From Rhizomucor pusillus (taxonomy: Eukaryota; Mucoromycota; Mucoromycetes; Mucorales; Lichtheimiaceae): a stretch of 11,551 nt of DNA. Each line of letters starts with the position of its first letter. Positions within the stretch are counted from its first letter, which is position 1. A program made the position numbers and the translations under genes. The DNA lies in NCBI GenBank assembly GCA_900175165.2, contig FWWN02000200.1, forward strand, positions 1 through 11,551, in the 5' to 3' direction. Positions 1 through 7,794 of the stretch are shown piece by piece. Below the pieces are notes generated by a model, which worked only from the letters and a program-made list of their open reading frames with translations, did not search any database and was not told where the DNA came from.

Positions 1-23
1 AATTCACTAAACAAAGGAAAACT

Positions 24-468
24 TTATAGCCAAGCATAATTTTGCACTGATTGCCTTGGCCCTTGATTGATGGATTCAAGAAATGGATTTGCTATCCTCA
101 GTATTTGTATTTTCAAACGCAAATCACTGTCGAGGTTTGTTTGGTAAACGCTGTTCACTTTGTTGTCTCGTACAAAAAGCGTGTACTGCAAATTCCCATG
201 AAGCTCCATTAACAGCTTCAGCCGGGACATATACGATTGGGCATGTCGGTGGTTGATTGGGAGACCCGGAACTTTGCATCTGCAATGATGAAACGATTGG
301 GGATCATTATGGGACAAACAGACGAAGCTTGCAAGTTGCACTGGAAGGTCGATGTCGATCTTGTCCTGTCGTTCCAAAAAGCGAGGTTCACTTTTCTTTC
401 TTAATATTCACCTCAAAAGAGCTAGTTCCCTTTGATGACACCTTTGGGCTGTAAAGCTGTAGTATCAT
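24..468 (-). pseudogene. C-terminal part of an unrecognised protein gene, frameshifted
   Basis: On minus, a frame runs from an ATG at 466-468 to a TGA at 388-390 (it contains SPKVSSKGTSSFEVN). A second frame, open from just after a TGA at 408-410, runs to a TAA at 24-26 (about 127 codons, containing LMELHGNLQYTLFVRDN and ending QNYAWL). The two overlap across a purine-rich run at about 388-407, so one indel, or a missed exon boundary, would join them. The composition looks like real protein: a mixed N-terminal half, then an amphipathic, leucine-rich C-terminal half. There is no signal peptide, membrane segment or catalytic motif that I recognise. The second frame has no ATG near its 5' end, which supports its being a downstream exon or a frameshifted piece. 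The family is unknown to me; resemblance to uncharacterised fungal proteins is only an impression. Confidence 0.42.
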
Positions 469-1007
469 TCCACTTTTTGTCCGTGTTATGGCAACTAATT
501 CTATAACTGGTGTAGGCTAGGCTCAATTACAATGATCAAAGGCACATGGCGAGCAACGGTCCTGCATCACAGGTACGATCAATCTTAATTGGATACAGTC
601 TGGACAGTGAAGGCGAGAGTAGAGAGCTCATTTCGTTTCTTTCTTTTTTAGCAGAGTTGAATGCACGTTTGGCAAGGACCTATTCAGCAGGGACGAGATG
701 ATAACTAATGGATAGAAGATGGCTCTTTTTCAATGAAGTGGTTTCATGCAGTGTAATTAAATATAGTTTGTCAGCACTCTATCTATGTATTATTATTCCT
801 TTTTTTCTTTTTTATGAGCAATAATGGAGTGTATACAGTACATAGAAATATTCGAATAAGCGATCATCGATGCACTTATTATTCTGTATCTATTACATAT
901 GTTTGATGGTTTATCTATTTGCCATTTTTTTATCCTCTTTCGAGTTGCCCTGGCGATGTGTTATGTCATATGGAGACACATTTCTATATGAGGCATGTTC
1001 GGAGGTA
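469..1007. other. Stretch without a supported gene
   Basis: I see no convincing gene here. A pyrimidine tract followed by TTTTTTAGCAG at about 641-654 looks like a plus-strand splice acceptor, but no exons connect to it. On minus, 35 codons are open from about 1006 to a TAA at 911-913 with coding-like composition. They could be a fragment of whatever gene lay next to the AT-rich island, but this is too short to call. Confidence 0.3.
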
Positions 1008-1096
1008 TCCCAAGATAACACACAGGTGAAAATTATTCAAAATTTTGAAATACAGAAAAATTGAATTTTGCATGTAAATTAAAAATTAAACTATAT

Positions 1097-1987
1097 ATGT
1101 TCACCGAGCCATATATAAATTTAAAATCAATTTTTGAAAATGAACACAACGCATTAATGTATTTAACTGAGAATTATTACGTTAATAGATTTGAAAAATG
1201 CTTAGAATGTGGTAATGATAATAAATTGTATTTAAATAAAAACTTATACATATGTAAAAACCATAAATGTAGAAAATCTTATTCTCCATTACGCGGTACA
1301 ATTTTTATTAAAATGAAATTGCCATTAAATAAACAGCTGCAGATAGAAAATTACCTTTTATTAAAGATGCCCTGTAGTAGTGTAGCATCATACTTACAAC
1401 TTAGTAAAAATACAGTAACTGCATATCATAGATTATTTAGCAAGTATATGAATGATCAAATATATTTTAGTGGAAACAAAAAAATCGGTGGAAGGAATAA
1501 AGTTGTAGAGATTGATAAAACAAAGATTTCTAAAAGAAAATATAATAAAGGACATCGTGTAGAAGGTGCATGGGTGATAGGCGGTATAGAAAGAAGCAAT
1601 CTAAAAACTAAAATAAAAAATGAAAATAAAAAGTTACTCCTAATTCCAATTGAAACAAGGGATACAGCAAACATTGACAAATTTAGAAGAAAATATGTAA
1701 AGAAAGGAGCTATTATATATACTGATAAATGGAAAGGTTATAATAATTTAAAACATATAGGGTATCAGCATAAAACAGTTAATCACAAAAATAATTTTAA
1801 AGATTCAATAAGTGGAGTACATACGAATACCATTGAAGGAACATGGAGTGCATTAAAGCATAGTATTGTTCCAAGAAATAGAAATAAAAAAGATATCATG
1901 TTACATTTAAGAGAATTTCAATGGAGGAGGAGATATAGAGAAATTAATATGTGGAGAGCATATTTAAAAGATGAAGATCAAAACTAG
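1097..1987 (+). CDS. Merlin/IS1016-like (ISXO2-type) DDE transposase
   Basis: A 296-residue protein predicted to cut and paste its own element in the nucleus. I chose the ATG at 1097; the frame is open back to 1061, but only through a TTG. An N-terminal zinc ribbon is formed by C35/C38 (CLEC) and C53/C58, followed by SPLRGTIF, the usual ribbon-to-core linker. A helix-turn-helix-like segment follows (about 90-110, SVASYLQLSKNTV). The ISXO2-type catalytic core has D140 in VVEIDKTKIS, followed by GAWVIGGIER, D210 in IIYTDKWKGY and E247 in HTNTIEGTWSALK. There are 36 residues between the second and third acids, the DD36E spacing known for Merlin/IS1016. Length and domain order fit a complete enzyme with no internal stops. 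Codons are strongly AT-biased, unlike the neighbours and reminiscent of microsporidia or other AT-rich genomes. The family call is secure; the source is inference. Confidence 0.88.
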   Translation: MFTEPYINLKSIFENEHNALMYLTENYYVNRFEKCLECGNDNKLYLNKNLYICKNHKCRKSYSPLRGTIFIKMKLPLNKQLQIENYLLLKMPCSSVASYLQLSKNTVTAYHRLFSKYMNDQIYFSGNKKIGGRNKVVEIDKTKISKRKYNKGHRVEGAWVIGGIERSNLKTKIKNENKKLLLIPIETRDTANIDKFRRKYVKKGAIIYTDKWKGYNNLKHIGYQHKTVNHKNNFKDSISGVHTNTIEGTWSALKHSIVPRNRNKKDIMLHLREFQWRRRYREINMWRAYLKDEDQN

Positions 1988-2040
1988 AAAAATTGAATTT
2001 TATATATTACAATAAGGAACTCATCGGATTATTGAGAATA

Positions 2041-2293
2041 ATGGATGAAAATCCATTTTTAGATAACGATTTTGTAAAAGATATCAAGTCCATCAAAGAT
2101 CTTCAATAAAAATAAATACAACTACCATATTGTCAACGCAGAATTTAAATTGAAAAATGATAACATAATTCAAATTTCAGTCAAGTTACAAAATGGAAAA
2201 AAGTTTGAATATATATATGTAAGTCATAATAATATTAGAGAAGTTACAAAAGATTTATACAAGGATAATGATGAAAAAATGATGATAGATTAA
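2041..2293 (+). pseudogene. Small AT-rich coding remnant downstream of the Merlin transposase
   Basis: An ATG at 2041 opens a 22-codon frame (starts MDENPFLDNDF, ends TAA 2107-2109). A second frame, open from 2078 to TAA 2291-2293, carries about 55 codons of convincing AT-rich coding sequence (NDNIIQISVKLQNGKKF and YVSHNNIREVTKDLY). The two meet in an A-rich run at about 2104-2116, where a single indel would fuse them into a hydrophilic, charged protein of about 80 residues. The codon style matches the transposase 50 nt upstream, so both probably share an origin. No known domain is recognised. It may be cargo of the element or a fragment of a gene carried in with it; a chance AT-rich frame is the alternative. 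Confidence 0.4.
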
Positions 2294-2312
2294 GAAAAAA
2301 AATTAAATAAAA

Positions 2313-2396
2313 TGGTCCTTTGTATGACCTTAAACTGCTGGAGGTGGGTGGAATTGTCCTTTATATGACATTAAACGATATGGAGGAGGCTGGAAT
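2313..2396 (+). repeat. Imperfect tandem duplication, 41-42 bp unit, two copies
   Basis: Unit 1 (2313-2353) and unit 2 (2354-2396) share GTCCTTT-TATGAC, TTAAAC, GGAGG and GGTGG/GCTGG plus AAT in the same order, with a few substitutions and one indel. The pair lies between the small coding remnant and the right end of the AT-rich island and is itself less AT-rich than its surroundings. It could be a subterminal repeat of the transposon; no function is visible. Confidence 0.65.
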
Positions 2397-2466
2397 TTTG
2401 AAATCTGATAATCAAAAATATAAAATAATAAAAATATAAAAGTTTTAAAAATTGAAAATTATCAAA

Positions 2467-3315
2467 TTAGAATCTGTGTTCTATCATGGGAATTGCCCGA
2501 TGCGCATCCAACAGCTTTTTGCACTCACGCTCTTCTTTCCAAGGAATGACAGCGGGTTCGTCAAGTTGCTTAAAATTTTGTTCGCTCAGTGATTTTTCAA
2601 AGAGCTCATACGAAACAGAATCCGTGAGATCAATGATATTAAGCGCGCTTAACCTAAAAGAATCCACAGTATTAGTTCACGTACATACAGTGTAATCAGA
2701 ACAACAAGCTCTTTATATACCCGAGCTCGAGCTTCTTTGAAATCGAAATTAACTGGTTTAATGTGGCGCTTTCATTGGAATCTTCCTTGTCTGGAGCCGT
2801 TGCTCGCTGTCGCTTGCTTGACGACCCTGCCACTTCGGATGACGTTCCCGTAACATCGAAAGAAATATGCTCCATCATTGTGGTCGTGGCTTTCACTATT
2901 TGTTCGCGGGCTTGTCTTTTGTGCGTCTTAACCCGTCTGTCTGTCTCCACTTCATGCCTATTGTTCCAGTAATGTGATAGTCCTTGCCGAAACTCGACTG
3001 ATAGTTATCCCGTTGCTACGGTAATCTGTCAAACACCCTGAAGTTTCCATGACAACAGTAAGTTACCTTCATCTTTCGCTCCATCTTTTCAATAAAATGA
3101 AGTTTTTCAGAGTCTTGAGTCTTGGCAATGTCTAGAGCGCAATAAAATTCGGCGTTTGTTACGGGCTTGCTTTGTTGTATGACGGACGTAAAGCCAAAAT
3201 GATCATAAGGAGTGCAACTAGACCTTTTTGTCAGCTTCTTTTGCTGTGCTAGCCACTCGTCCACGGGATTGGCAGTTGTCATGGCAGGTTTTTGACAGGA
3301 ATCGTTTGTTCGCAT
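2467..3315 (-). CDS. Three-exon hypothetical protein with a SUMO-interaction-like motif
   Basis: Exons at 3315-3067, 2992-2721 and 2653-2467 give 235 residues with phases intact. Intron 1 (3066-2993, 74 nt) starts GTAACT and ends GAG|, with a TAAC branch-like site. Intron 2 (2720-2654, 67 nt) starts GTATAT, has CTAAT as branch site and ends TTTTAG; it splits codon 174. Both are typical small fungal introns, which is the main support for a real gene. Residues 1-83 are mixed; 94-116 are rich in charged residues (HKRQAREQ). A serine-rich segment with KRQR (about 134-155) could be a nuclear signal. NIIDLTDS (179-186) matches the hydrophobic-acidic-Leu-Thr pattern of SUMO-interacting motifs. There is no enzyme domain. 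The C-terminus (PMIEHRF then TAA) sits on the boundary of the AT-rich island, so the gene may be truncated there. Function unknown; a nuclear role is speculative. Confidence 0.58.
2654..2720 (-). other. Intron 2 of the three-exon gene
   Basis: 67 nt on minus: 5' GTATATAAAG, branch-like GAACTAATACTG, 3' GGATTCTTTTAG. Phase 2/1 is conserved across it. It contains an in-frame TGA if left unspliced. This is the better supported of the two introns. Confidence 0.65.
2993..3066 (-). other. Intron 1 of the three-exon gene
   Basis: 74 nt on minus: donor AAG|GTAACT, branch-like GGATAACT, acceptor GTCGAG|. The acceptor was chosen because it keeps phase 0 and joins to FRQGLSHYW. A CAG acceptor 5 nt earlier is stronger but breaks the frame, so this boundary is less certain than intron 2. 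Confidence 0.5.
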
Positions 3316-4498
3316 AGCAACAGTGAAACAGGTTGCCCAGCCACAGTTGCTACTTGGCGGAGCTTAGTGCAAACCATAATCTCAAAGTGAGGTCAACGTC
3401 ACCACGGAACTTTTATTCCCACCGCAACAAAAAAGTACGTACTTGTTCGCTTCCCAGAACTACTGTATCGAACACTTTGGGATCCAAGAATTTGCGCTTG
3501 ATTGCACACAATCTCACACCTGAAGACAGCGTCTTTCAACTTCATTAGTCTTTCAACAAGACTCCTGTCGCGAGATGAAGCCTCTACACATACCAGAGAC
3601 TTGGGCTTGTGCCTCCCGCATGGATATGATGCGGCTCAGGCTATTGCTTTTCAACACTCAGCCTGCCGCGTAGAGGTGTTATGCAGTGATACTGTGCTGT
3701 TTGCAGCAGCTACTGCTACAAACATAAGTTTCCAGCAAAGCTAACGACAATAGCAAAACGGAGTCCGCTAATAGGACTTTCCAAATGTTCTAGTTTTCAA
3801 GACAAATCCTGCAACCTGTCCCTATTTCCTCTATGAAGTGGAGTTACCTCTTAACAGCCAAGGGAGGAAGAAGAAGGTGACGATAAAAAGCGCGATATCT
3901 CGACGCGAGCGTGGCATGGCAGAAAAAAAGTAAAAGAGAGAAGTAAAGCCTATCAAGTTTCTTTTACAGGATAAGCTATGATTACAAGGCATACTAAAAC
4001 ACTCTAAAAGTGCAGGAGCAGTCTATTCATGAGGGGTTTACTCCAAGAAGATATAGGCCAGAGGAAAAATTTGTCGACAGCTTTATTCCCTCTCCCTTTT
4101 CCTCACTCAATAATCACACAAGAATGCATTTACATATCTAATATACATCTTTACACAAACGGCATTGAGTTGTTGCAATATTATCTACAATGGTTTATTT
4201 CCAGCCTAAAGTTCTCAGTGGTAAACCAAATTTTATACTGATAAACCAAGGTTTACATTGCTGAATTTTGATTTAATATTTGGTTCTCCCAAAAGTTACA
4301 TTTCCAAATGCAAAGCACTATAACAAAAATAGAAGTCGTATTTGCCCAGAAATCTTTGCGCACAATGACAAGCGAAATGTCGCGTACACAGAAAAAGATG
4401 TCGCACAAGAAAGCTTGGCAAATCTATCCCTGTATAAACACGTCAGCTTCTCAGGCGCCGTGGTTTTTCTTCATCTATACATTTTCTAAACTTGAAAT
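3316..4498. other. Long stretch without a supported gene
   Basis: It contains only short frames. The one at 3502-3744 (plus) has fairly protein-like composition but begins at a TTG, with no recognisable motif and no splice support. The first few hundred bases should hold the promoter of the minus-strand gene starting at 3315, but I see no clear TATA or CCAAT arrangement. At 4308-4498 a frame precedes the Tc1-type transposase, but it is in a different register and has no family signal. I could not find terminal inverted repeats for that transposon here. Confidence 0.3.
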
Positions 4499-4705
4499 GA
4501 GCAATCAATTCGCTATGAAGATGGGCAGGGCCATGTTGATGATGAGTAAGGCTGTCTTGAGCCCATGGACTATGTCGTTGATGAGGAAGTGTACGCTCTT
4601 CAAACCGTTAGTTCTCACACGGAACGTTTGCGTGGTATATCTTGCTAGCGCAATCATGAGTCTGTTGCTACGCATGTCGACAAGCCAAAGGACAAAGACA
4701 TTTGC
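4499..4705 (+). pseudogene. Decayed N-terminal extension of the Tc1/IS630-like transposase
   Basis: The transposase reading frame continues upstream of its first usable ATG with clear coding character (for example SHTERLRGIS and NHESVATHVDKPKDKDIC). It is interrupted by TAA at 4547-4549 and TAG at 4646-4648. The acidic, unstructured style fits the N-terminal tail I recall for fungal members of this family. The two stops suggest that the copy once began further upstream and is now inactive or shortened. Confidence 0.55.
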
Positions 4706-5734
4706 ATGAGAGAACGGATTCCCAAGCGTGCTTACACCATATACACTGACCAAGATAGGGTCAGATTTTTCAAACTGATATTTGAGAAGGTTTTGAGTGC
4801 GTCAGCTGCTGCAAAGCAGTTNGGAATACATGTCCGTTCAGCACAAAGATGGGCGTCAAAGTATGAAGATGATCCTGACAGCATTTTTGAGATGCCTAAA
4901 AACAGGGGTTGTCCGCGTATTCTCAATGAAGAGCATAAGAAAGTTATTTTAGAACACGTTGACGAGAATCCGTCAATTGTCCTAGAACAGTTGATGGAGC
5001 GACAGCTACAGAGATGTGAGACGCTTCATCGGTTTGTGAAGAAAGAATGCAACTTGTCGTTGAAAAAAGCTCGATTTCAGCCTGTAGACAGGAACAGCGA
5101 GGCTACCATTCAAGAGCGCCTTGACTGGGTGCGCAAATGGGACATGACCGACATCGACTTTAAAAAAAACTGTGTCTTTCTTGATGAGTCTGCCTTTCAT
5201 ATTAACATGAAGCGCAGCATGGCATGGTCGAAAAGGGGGACTTCTGCAGTGGTTACAGTGCCAAAAACAAGAGCAAGGACGACCACAATCTTCGGAGCAA
5301 TCTCTGCATCTGGACTGATTAAGTGCAGCTTGAGAATTCCACAGGCACCAGCCAATAAAAGGAAGCGAGCAGGTCATTCCGAGGCTATAAGCAGAGGAAC
5401 TCTAAATGGTCATCATCTTAACTTCCTTAAGGCTATAATGGATGAGATGGACAAATATGAGCAGATGAAGGGCCACTATTTGGTTATGGATAATGCTACT
5501 ATTCATAAGGCTGACGATATCTCTAGGTATATCGAGTCTCGAGGGTATCGATGTGCCTATCTTCCATCATACTCGCCTGAACTCAATCCTATTGAGCAGT
5601 TTTGGTCAGTGGTCACGAGCGAAGTTAAGCGCAACAGGTTCTTGGAAAGCGAGACGTTGATGACGCGAATCAGTGAAGCATCCAATAGCTTAGGAGGTCA
5701 TCTAGAACCACATACACGGCGATCCTCTCGTTAA
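4706..5734 (+). CDS. Tc1/mariner-IS630-like DD34E transposase, probably degraded
   Basis: A 342-codon frame for a cut-and-paste transposase. Residues 28-52 form a helix-turn-helix (SASAAAKQ-GIHVRSAQRWA), and 100-115 part of a second DNA-binding helix. The RNase H-like core has D160 in FLDESAFHINMKRS, D262 in YLVMDNATIHK and E297 in YSPELNPIEQFWS. There are 34 residues between the last two acids, the DD34E spacing of the Tc1/IS630 group. The residue at 39 is unresolved because of the n at 4822. Three signs of decay: the coding sequence upstream of this ATG holds two stops, the region around QLQRCETLHRF looks shortened relative to the family, and after SEASNSL the frame enters a perfect inverted repeat (from 5693), so the last 14 residues are not family-like. 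The family call is firm; activity is doubtful. Confidence 0.85.
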   Translation: MRERIPKRAYTIYTDQDRVRFFKLIFEKVLSASAAAKQXGIHVRSAQRWASKYEDDPDSIFEMPKNRGCPRILNEEHKKVILEHVDENPSIVLEQLMERQLQRCETLHRFVKKECNLSLKKARFQPVDRNSEATIQERLDWVRKWDMTDIDFKKNCVFLDESAFHINMKRSMAWSKRGTSAVVTVPKTRARTTTIFGAISASGLIKCSLRIPQAPANKRKRAGHSEAISRGTLNGHHLNFLKAIMDEMDKYEQMKGHYLVMDNATIHKADDISRYIESRGYRCAYLPSYSPELNPIEQFWSVVTSEVKRNRFLESETLMTRISEASNSLGGHLEPHTRRSSR

Positions 5735-5952
5735 AGTCACCGCTCTGCAAGGCTACGCGGGTTTTTGAGAACATGGGCTAATCGCTCGATTGCTCTTGAT
5801 ACAATAATTATCTGTTATCCAGAAAGATCCAGGAAATTTTATATAAATCTTTATTTCAAGCGATTAGCCCATGTTCTCAAAAACCCGCGTAGCCTTGCAG
5901 AGCGGTGACTTTAACGAGAGGATCGCCGTGTATGTGGTTCTAGATGACCTCC
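5693..5952. repeat. Perfect 94-bp inverted repeat with 72-bp spacer
   Basis: Arm 1 (5693-5786) is the exact reverse complement of arm 2 (5859-5952), base for base over 94 positions; the spacer is 5787-5858. Arm 1 includes the last codons and stop of the Tc1-type transposase frame, so that frame's tail exists twice in opposite orientation. The first bases beyond each arm do not match, and no target-site duplication is evident. It could be a foldback/MITE-like element, a snap-back duplication from replication or repair, or an assembly or cloning fold-back artefact. Confidence 0.97.
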
Positions 5953-7008
5953 CTTGTCATGAAATATAAAAAAAACATAGACAAAACAACTCCAAAGATC
6001 AGCACTTTATCCAGTTCTTGACCGTTTTTCTTCGGGTTCCTTCGAGCAGATAAAACACAGAAGTCCATTCATTCCTTTCATTCGTTTCATCTATGCAGAG
6101 ACCGACGGTGAACTTGGAAGATCTGTTGTAGAATCACTTTCCCAAACCATGATGAGAGAAAGAACAGCAGCGTTTTACAAAGCTTTCAGACTCCCCATGT
6201 CACCTGTGAGCTTATTTCCATAGCCAGCCATAAACAGTAGCAAACCTGGCTTCTAGCTTACACACTTTCAACACAAATAAATTAGATTACTGTGAGTACG
6301 GAGAATCGTGACGGGAAGTTGTGTGCAAAAGCAGCGAAATGACGCGTGTTTTTCTTTGGCAGACTACGACAAATAAAAGAAAGCCGGAAACGTGGCAGCT
6401 TCTTTTACGAGCTTACAATCATTATGGACTCTGACTGATTTGTGCTGTTTTCCAGGAGAGATTCCTTACTAGCCCATTGTAACTTGCTGCTGTGCAGGCG
6501 TCGTGTGTCTTTGACAGAATTGTGATTGGGGTGGCTGTTTTCCCGTTTTTTGAAACTAGGCCACAGAGAAAGAACGTCCAAAGCAGAGACCTTTTCGAAC
6601 AATTGTCCCTGCGACAATAACCATTTAAAAAAAAGCTTTTCACGGTTGAAGCTGTCGTGTTTATGCGAGCTCCATTTAACACATTCCTACGCCCGTCATT
6701 AGCTTGGCATGCGGTAGTACAAAAATAAAGACGCCGTTTCAGTTCTCCTTTATAAAATATATTATTTCTATTTGCTTGTGGCAATATGTGTATTGAGCAT
6801 TCGATGCAGAACTGATATCATTTTCTTAACCTGCTTATGGTAGCACGTGCACTCACAGAAAACTGTCAGAGTCAGTTAAAGCTATTGTGAACAAAAAAGG
6901 AAAGAGATGGTCGACAACCATGGGGGAAGAAGGGGATGAAGCCGTTTTGTGTACAACGACGAACATATCTGTGTTCAGGAAGAGGGACTCCGATTCCTAA
7001 AACCTTGT
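5953..7008. other. Stretch without a supported gene
   Basis: Frames are short and broken on both strands. Two overlapping minus frames around 6405-6784 have no motif, no splice sites I trust and low-complexity runs. A coding-like patch at about 5998-6075 (plus) is interrupted soon after. No RNA gene is seen. Confidence 0.3.
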
Positions 7009-7075
7009 TGAACTACACTGAAATCCTGCTGAAACCTCACTGAAACTCAAAAGTTTCAGCATGCTGAAATCCTAC
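7009..7075. repeat. 11-bp periodic TGAAA repeats with overlapping palindromes
   Basis: Units beginning TGAA start at 7009, 7019, 7030 and 7041 (spacings 10, 11, 11), with another copy at 7065. An 8-bp stem (CTGAAACT 7040-7047 with AGTTTCAG 7052-7059, loop CAAA) competes with a perfect 16-bp palindrome TTTCAGCATGCTGAAA at 7054-7069, so the middle arm can pair either way. Confidence 0.75.
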
Positions 7076-7498
7076 TCAAACGCCACTTTTCTCGCAGAGG
7101 AACTTTATTTGTAGCGAGGCCGGAAAAGAGGGAACTCAGTGTATCAAATTTTCCTGTGCGTATTCCGTGGATGTCTATCTTGCTTGAAGAATCCATCCAG
7201 CAATAAACAATACAATATCTTTACTGGCGAATTCGATGTTGGACTTTATTGTTCTAACAACGTACATTTATATCTATTTACAAGGAAGCTTCTGGAGGAT
7301 ACAGGAAGTGTACAAGTCTATGGAAATCTTCCAAGCAGCTTGGTGAACTAGCTTCACTTAGCGAGTACCTTCCCGGTAACGCTGGAATGTTCCTCCGAGC
7401 AAGCCAATCCGGCACGTCTTCGGCGTAATGCTTTTGCCGGCTTGATTACTGTCTGAAGTGCATTCCAGGTTTCTTTTCCTCAACAAAACGAGCAACAG
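7076..7498. other. Stretch upstream of the tRNA, no gene seen
   Basis: A 70-codon plus frame (7139-7351) has no family features. Immediately 5' of the tRNA I see no distinctive upstream element. Confidence 0.3.
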
Positions 7499-7572
7499 GA
7501 CTTCCTGGTGTAGTTGGTTATCACGTCTGTCTAACACACAGACGGTCGCCAGTTCGAATCTGGCGGAAGTCA
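7499..7572 (+). tRNA. tRNA-Val (anticodon AAC)
   Basis: 74 nt folding as a complete cloverleaf. The acceptor GACTTCC (7499-7505) pairs with GGAAGTC (7565-7571), with discriminator A at 7572. The D arm starts at 7508 (GTG..CAC, a short stem). The anticodon stem TCTGT/ACAGA encloses loop CTAACAC with anticodon AAC at 7533-7535. The variable loop is CGGTC, and the T arm GCCAG-TTCGAAT-CTGGC is fully paired. There is no intron and no encoded CCA, as expected for a eukaryotic nuclear tRNA. Internal promoter boxes are visible: A box at 7506-7517 and B box at 7551-7561, the latter starting AG rather than the usual GG. AAC reads GUU and, after inosine modification, GUC/GUA valine codons. Confidence 0.96.
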
Positions 7573-7576
7573 ACAC

Positions 7577-7580
7577 TTTT
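7577..7580 (+). terminator. RNA polymerase III terminator
   Basis: A run of four T residues five bases after the tRNA 3' end, the usual Pol III stop. Confidence 0.75.
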
Positions 7581-7794
7581 ATCTAGGCAGATTTTGCTTC
7601 CTTCCCTTTTTGGCTGCCTTGCCGTTCTTTTGACACCTTACCTTTTCGACATGCATTTCCTTCGCACTTGTATACCTATATATTCATAGCTATCCCAATA
7701 TGATCATAAAACCGAAGCACAGAAACAAGACATAATACTTGAGAATAATAGAAGAATAAAGAACAACTTTCTGCTCGCTAACTTTTCGTGTCTT
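7581..7794. other. Spacer between tRNA and LTR
   Basis: About 215 bp of AT-rich sequence with no gene seen. Confidence 0.4.

Larger units (their letters stand above)
1008..2491 (+). mobile_element. AT-rich Merlin-like DNA transposon island (approximate ends)
   Basis: From about 1025 to 2465 the sequence becomes visibly far more AT-rich than either flank, and it contains one intact transposase of the Merlin/IS1016 type. A candidate terminal inverted repeat pairs 1008-1027 with 2472-2491 (16 of 20 positions match; both carry TCCCA-GATA-ACACAG elements). I find no matching 8-9 bp target-site duplication outside it, so the ends are provisional. Besides the transposase, the island holds a second small coding remnant and a tandem duplication, which is more than a minimal Merlin element needs. 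The composition suggests an origin outside the surrounding genome, or at least a different mutational history. Confidence 0.5.

Noticed and set aside
870..1064. 64-codon plus frame with a hydrophobic start
   Set aside because: Short, T-rich composition gives chance hydrophobic residues; it runs across the composition boundary and has no family signal.
3502..3744. 80-codon plus frame with protein-like composition
   Set aside because: It starts at TTG, overlaps another frame, and has no recognisable domain or splice support.
6405..6784. Two overlapping minus frames (70 and 120 codons)
   Set aside because: No motif, no splice signals, broken context and no codon preference distinguishing either frame.
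7358..7576. 72-codon minus frame
   Set aside because: It is antisense through the tRNA gene and its translation simply reflects the tRNA sequence.
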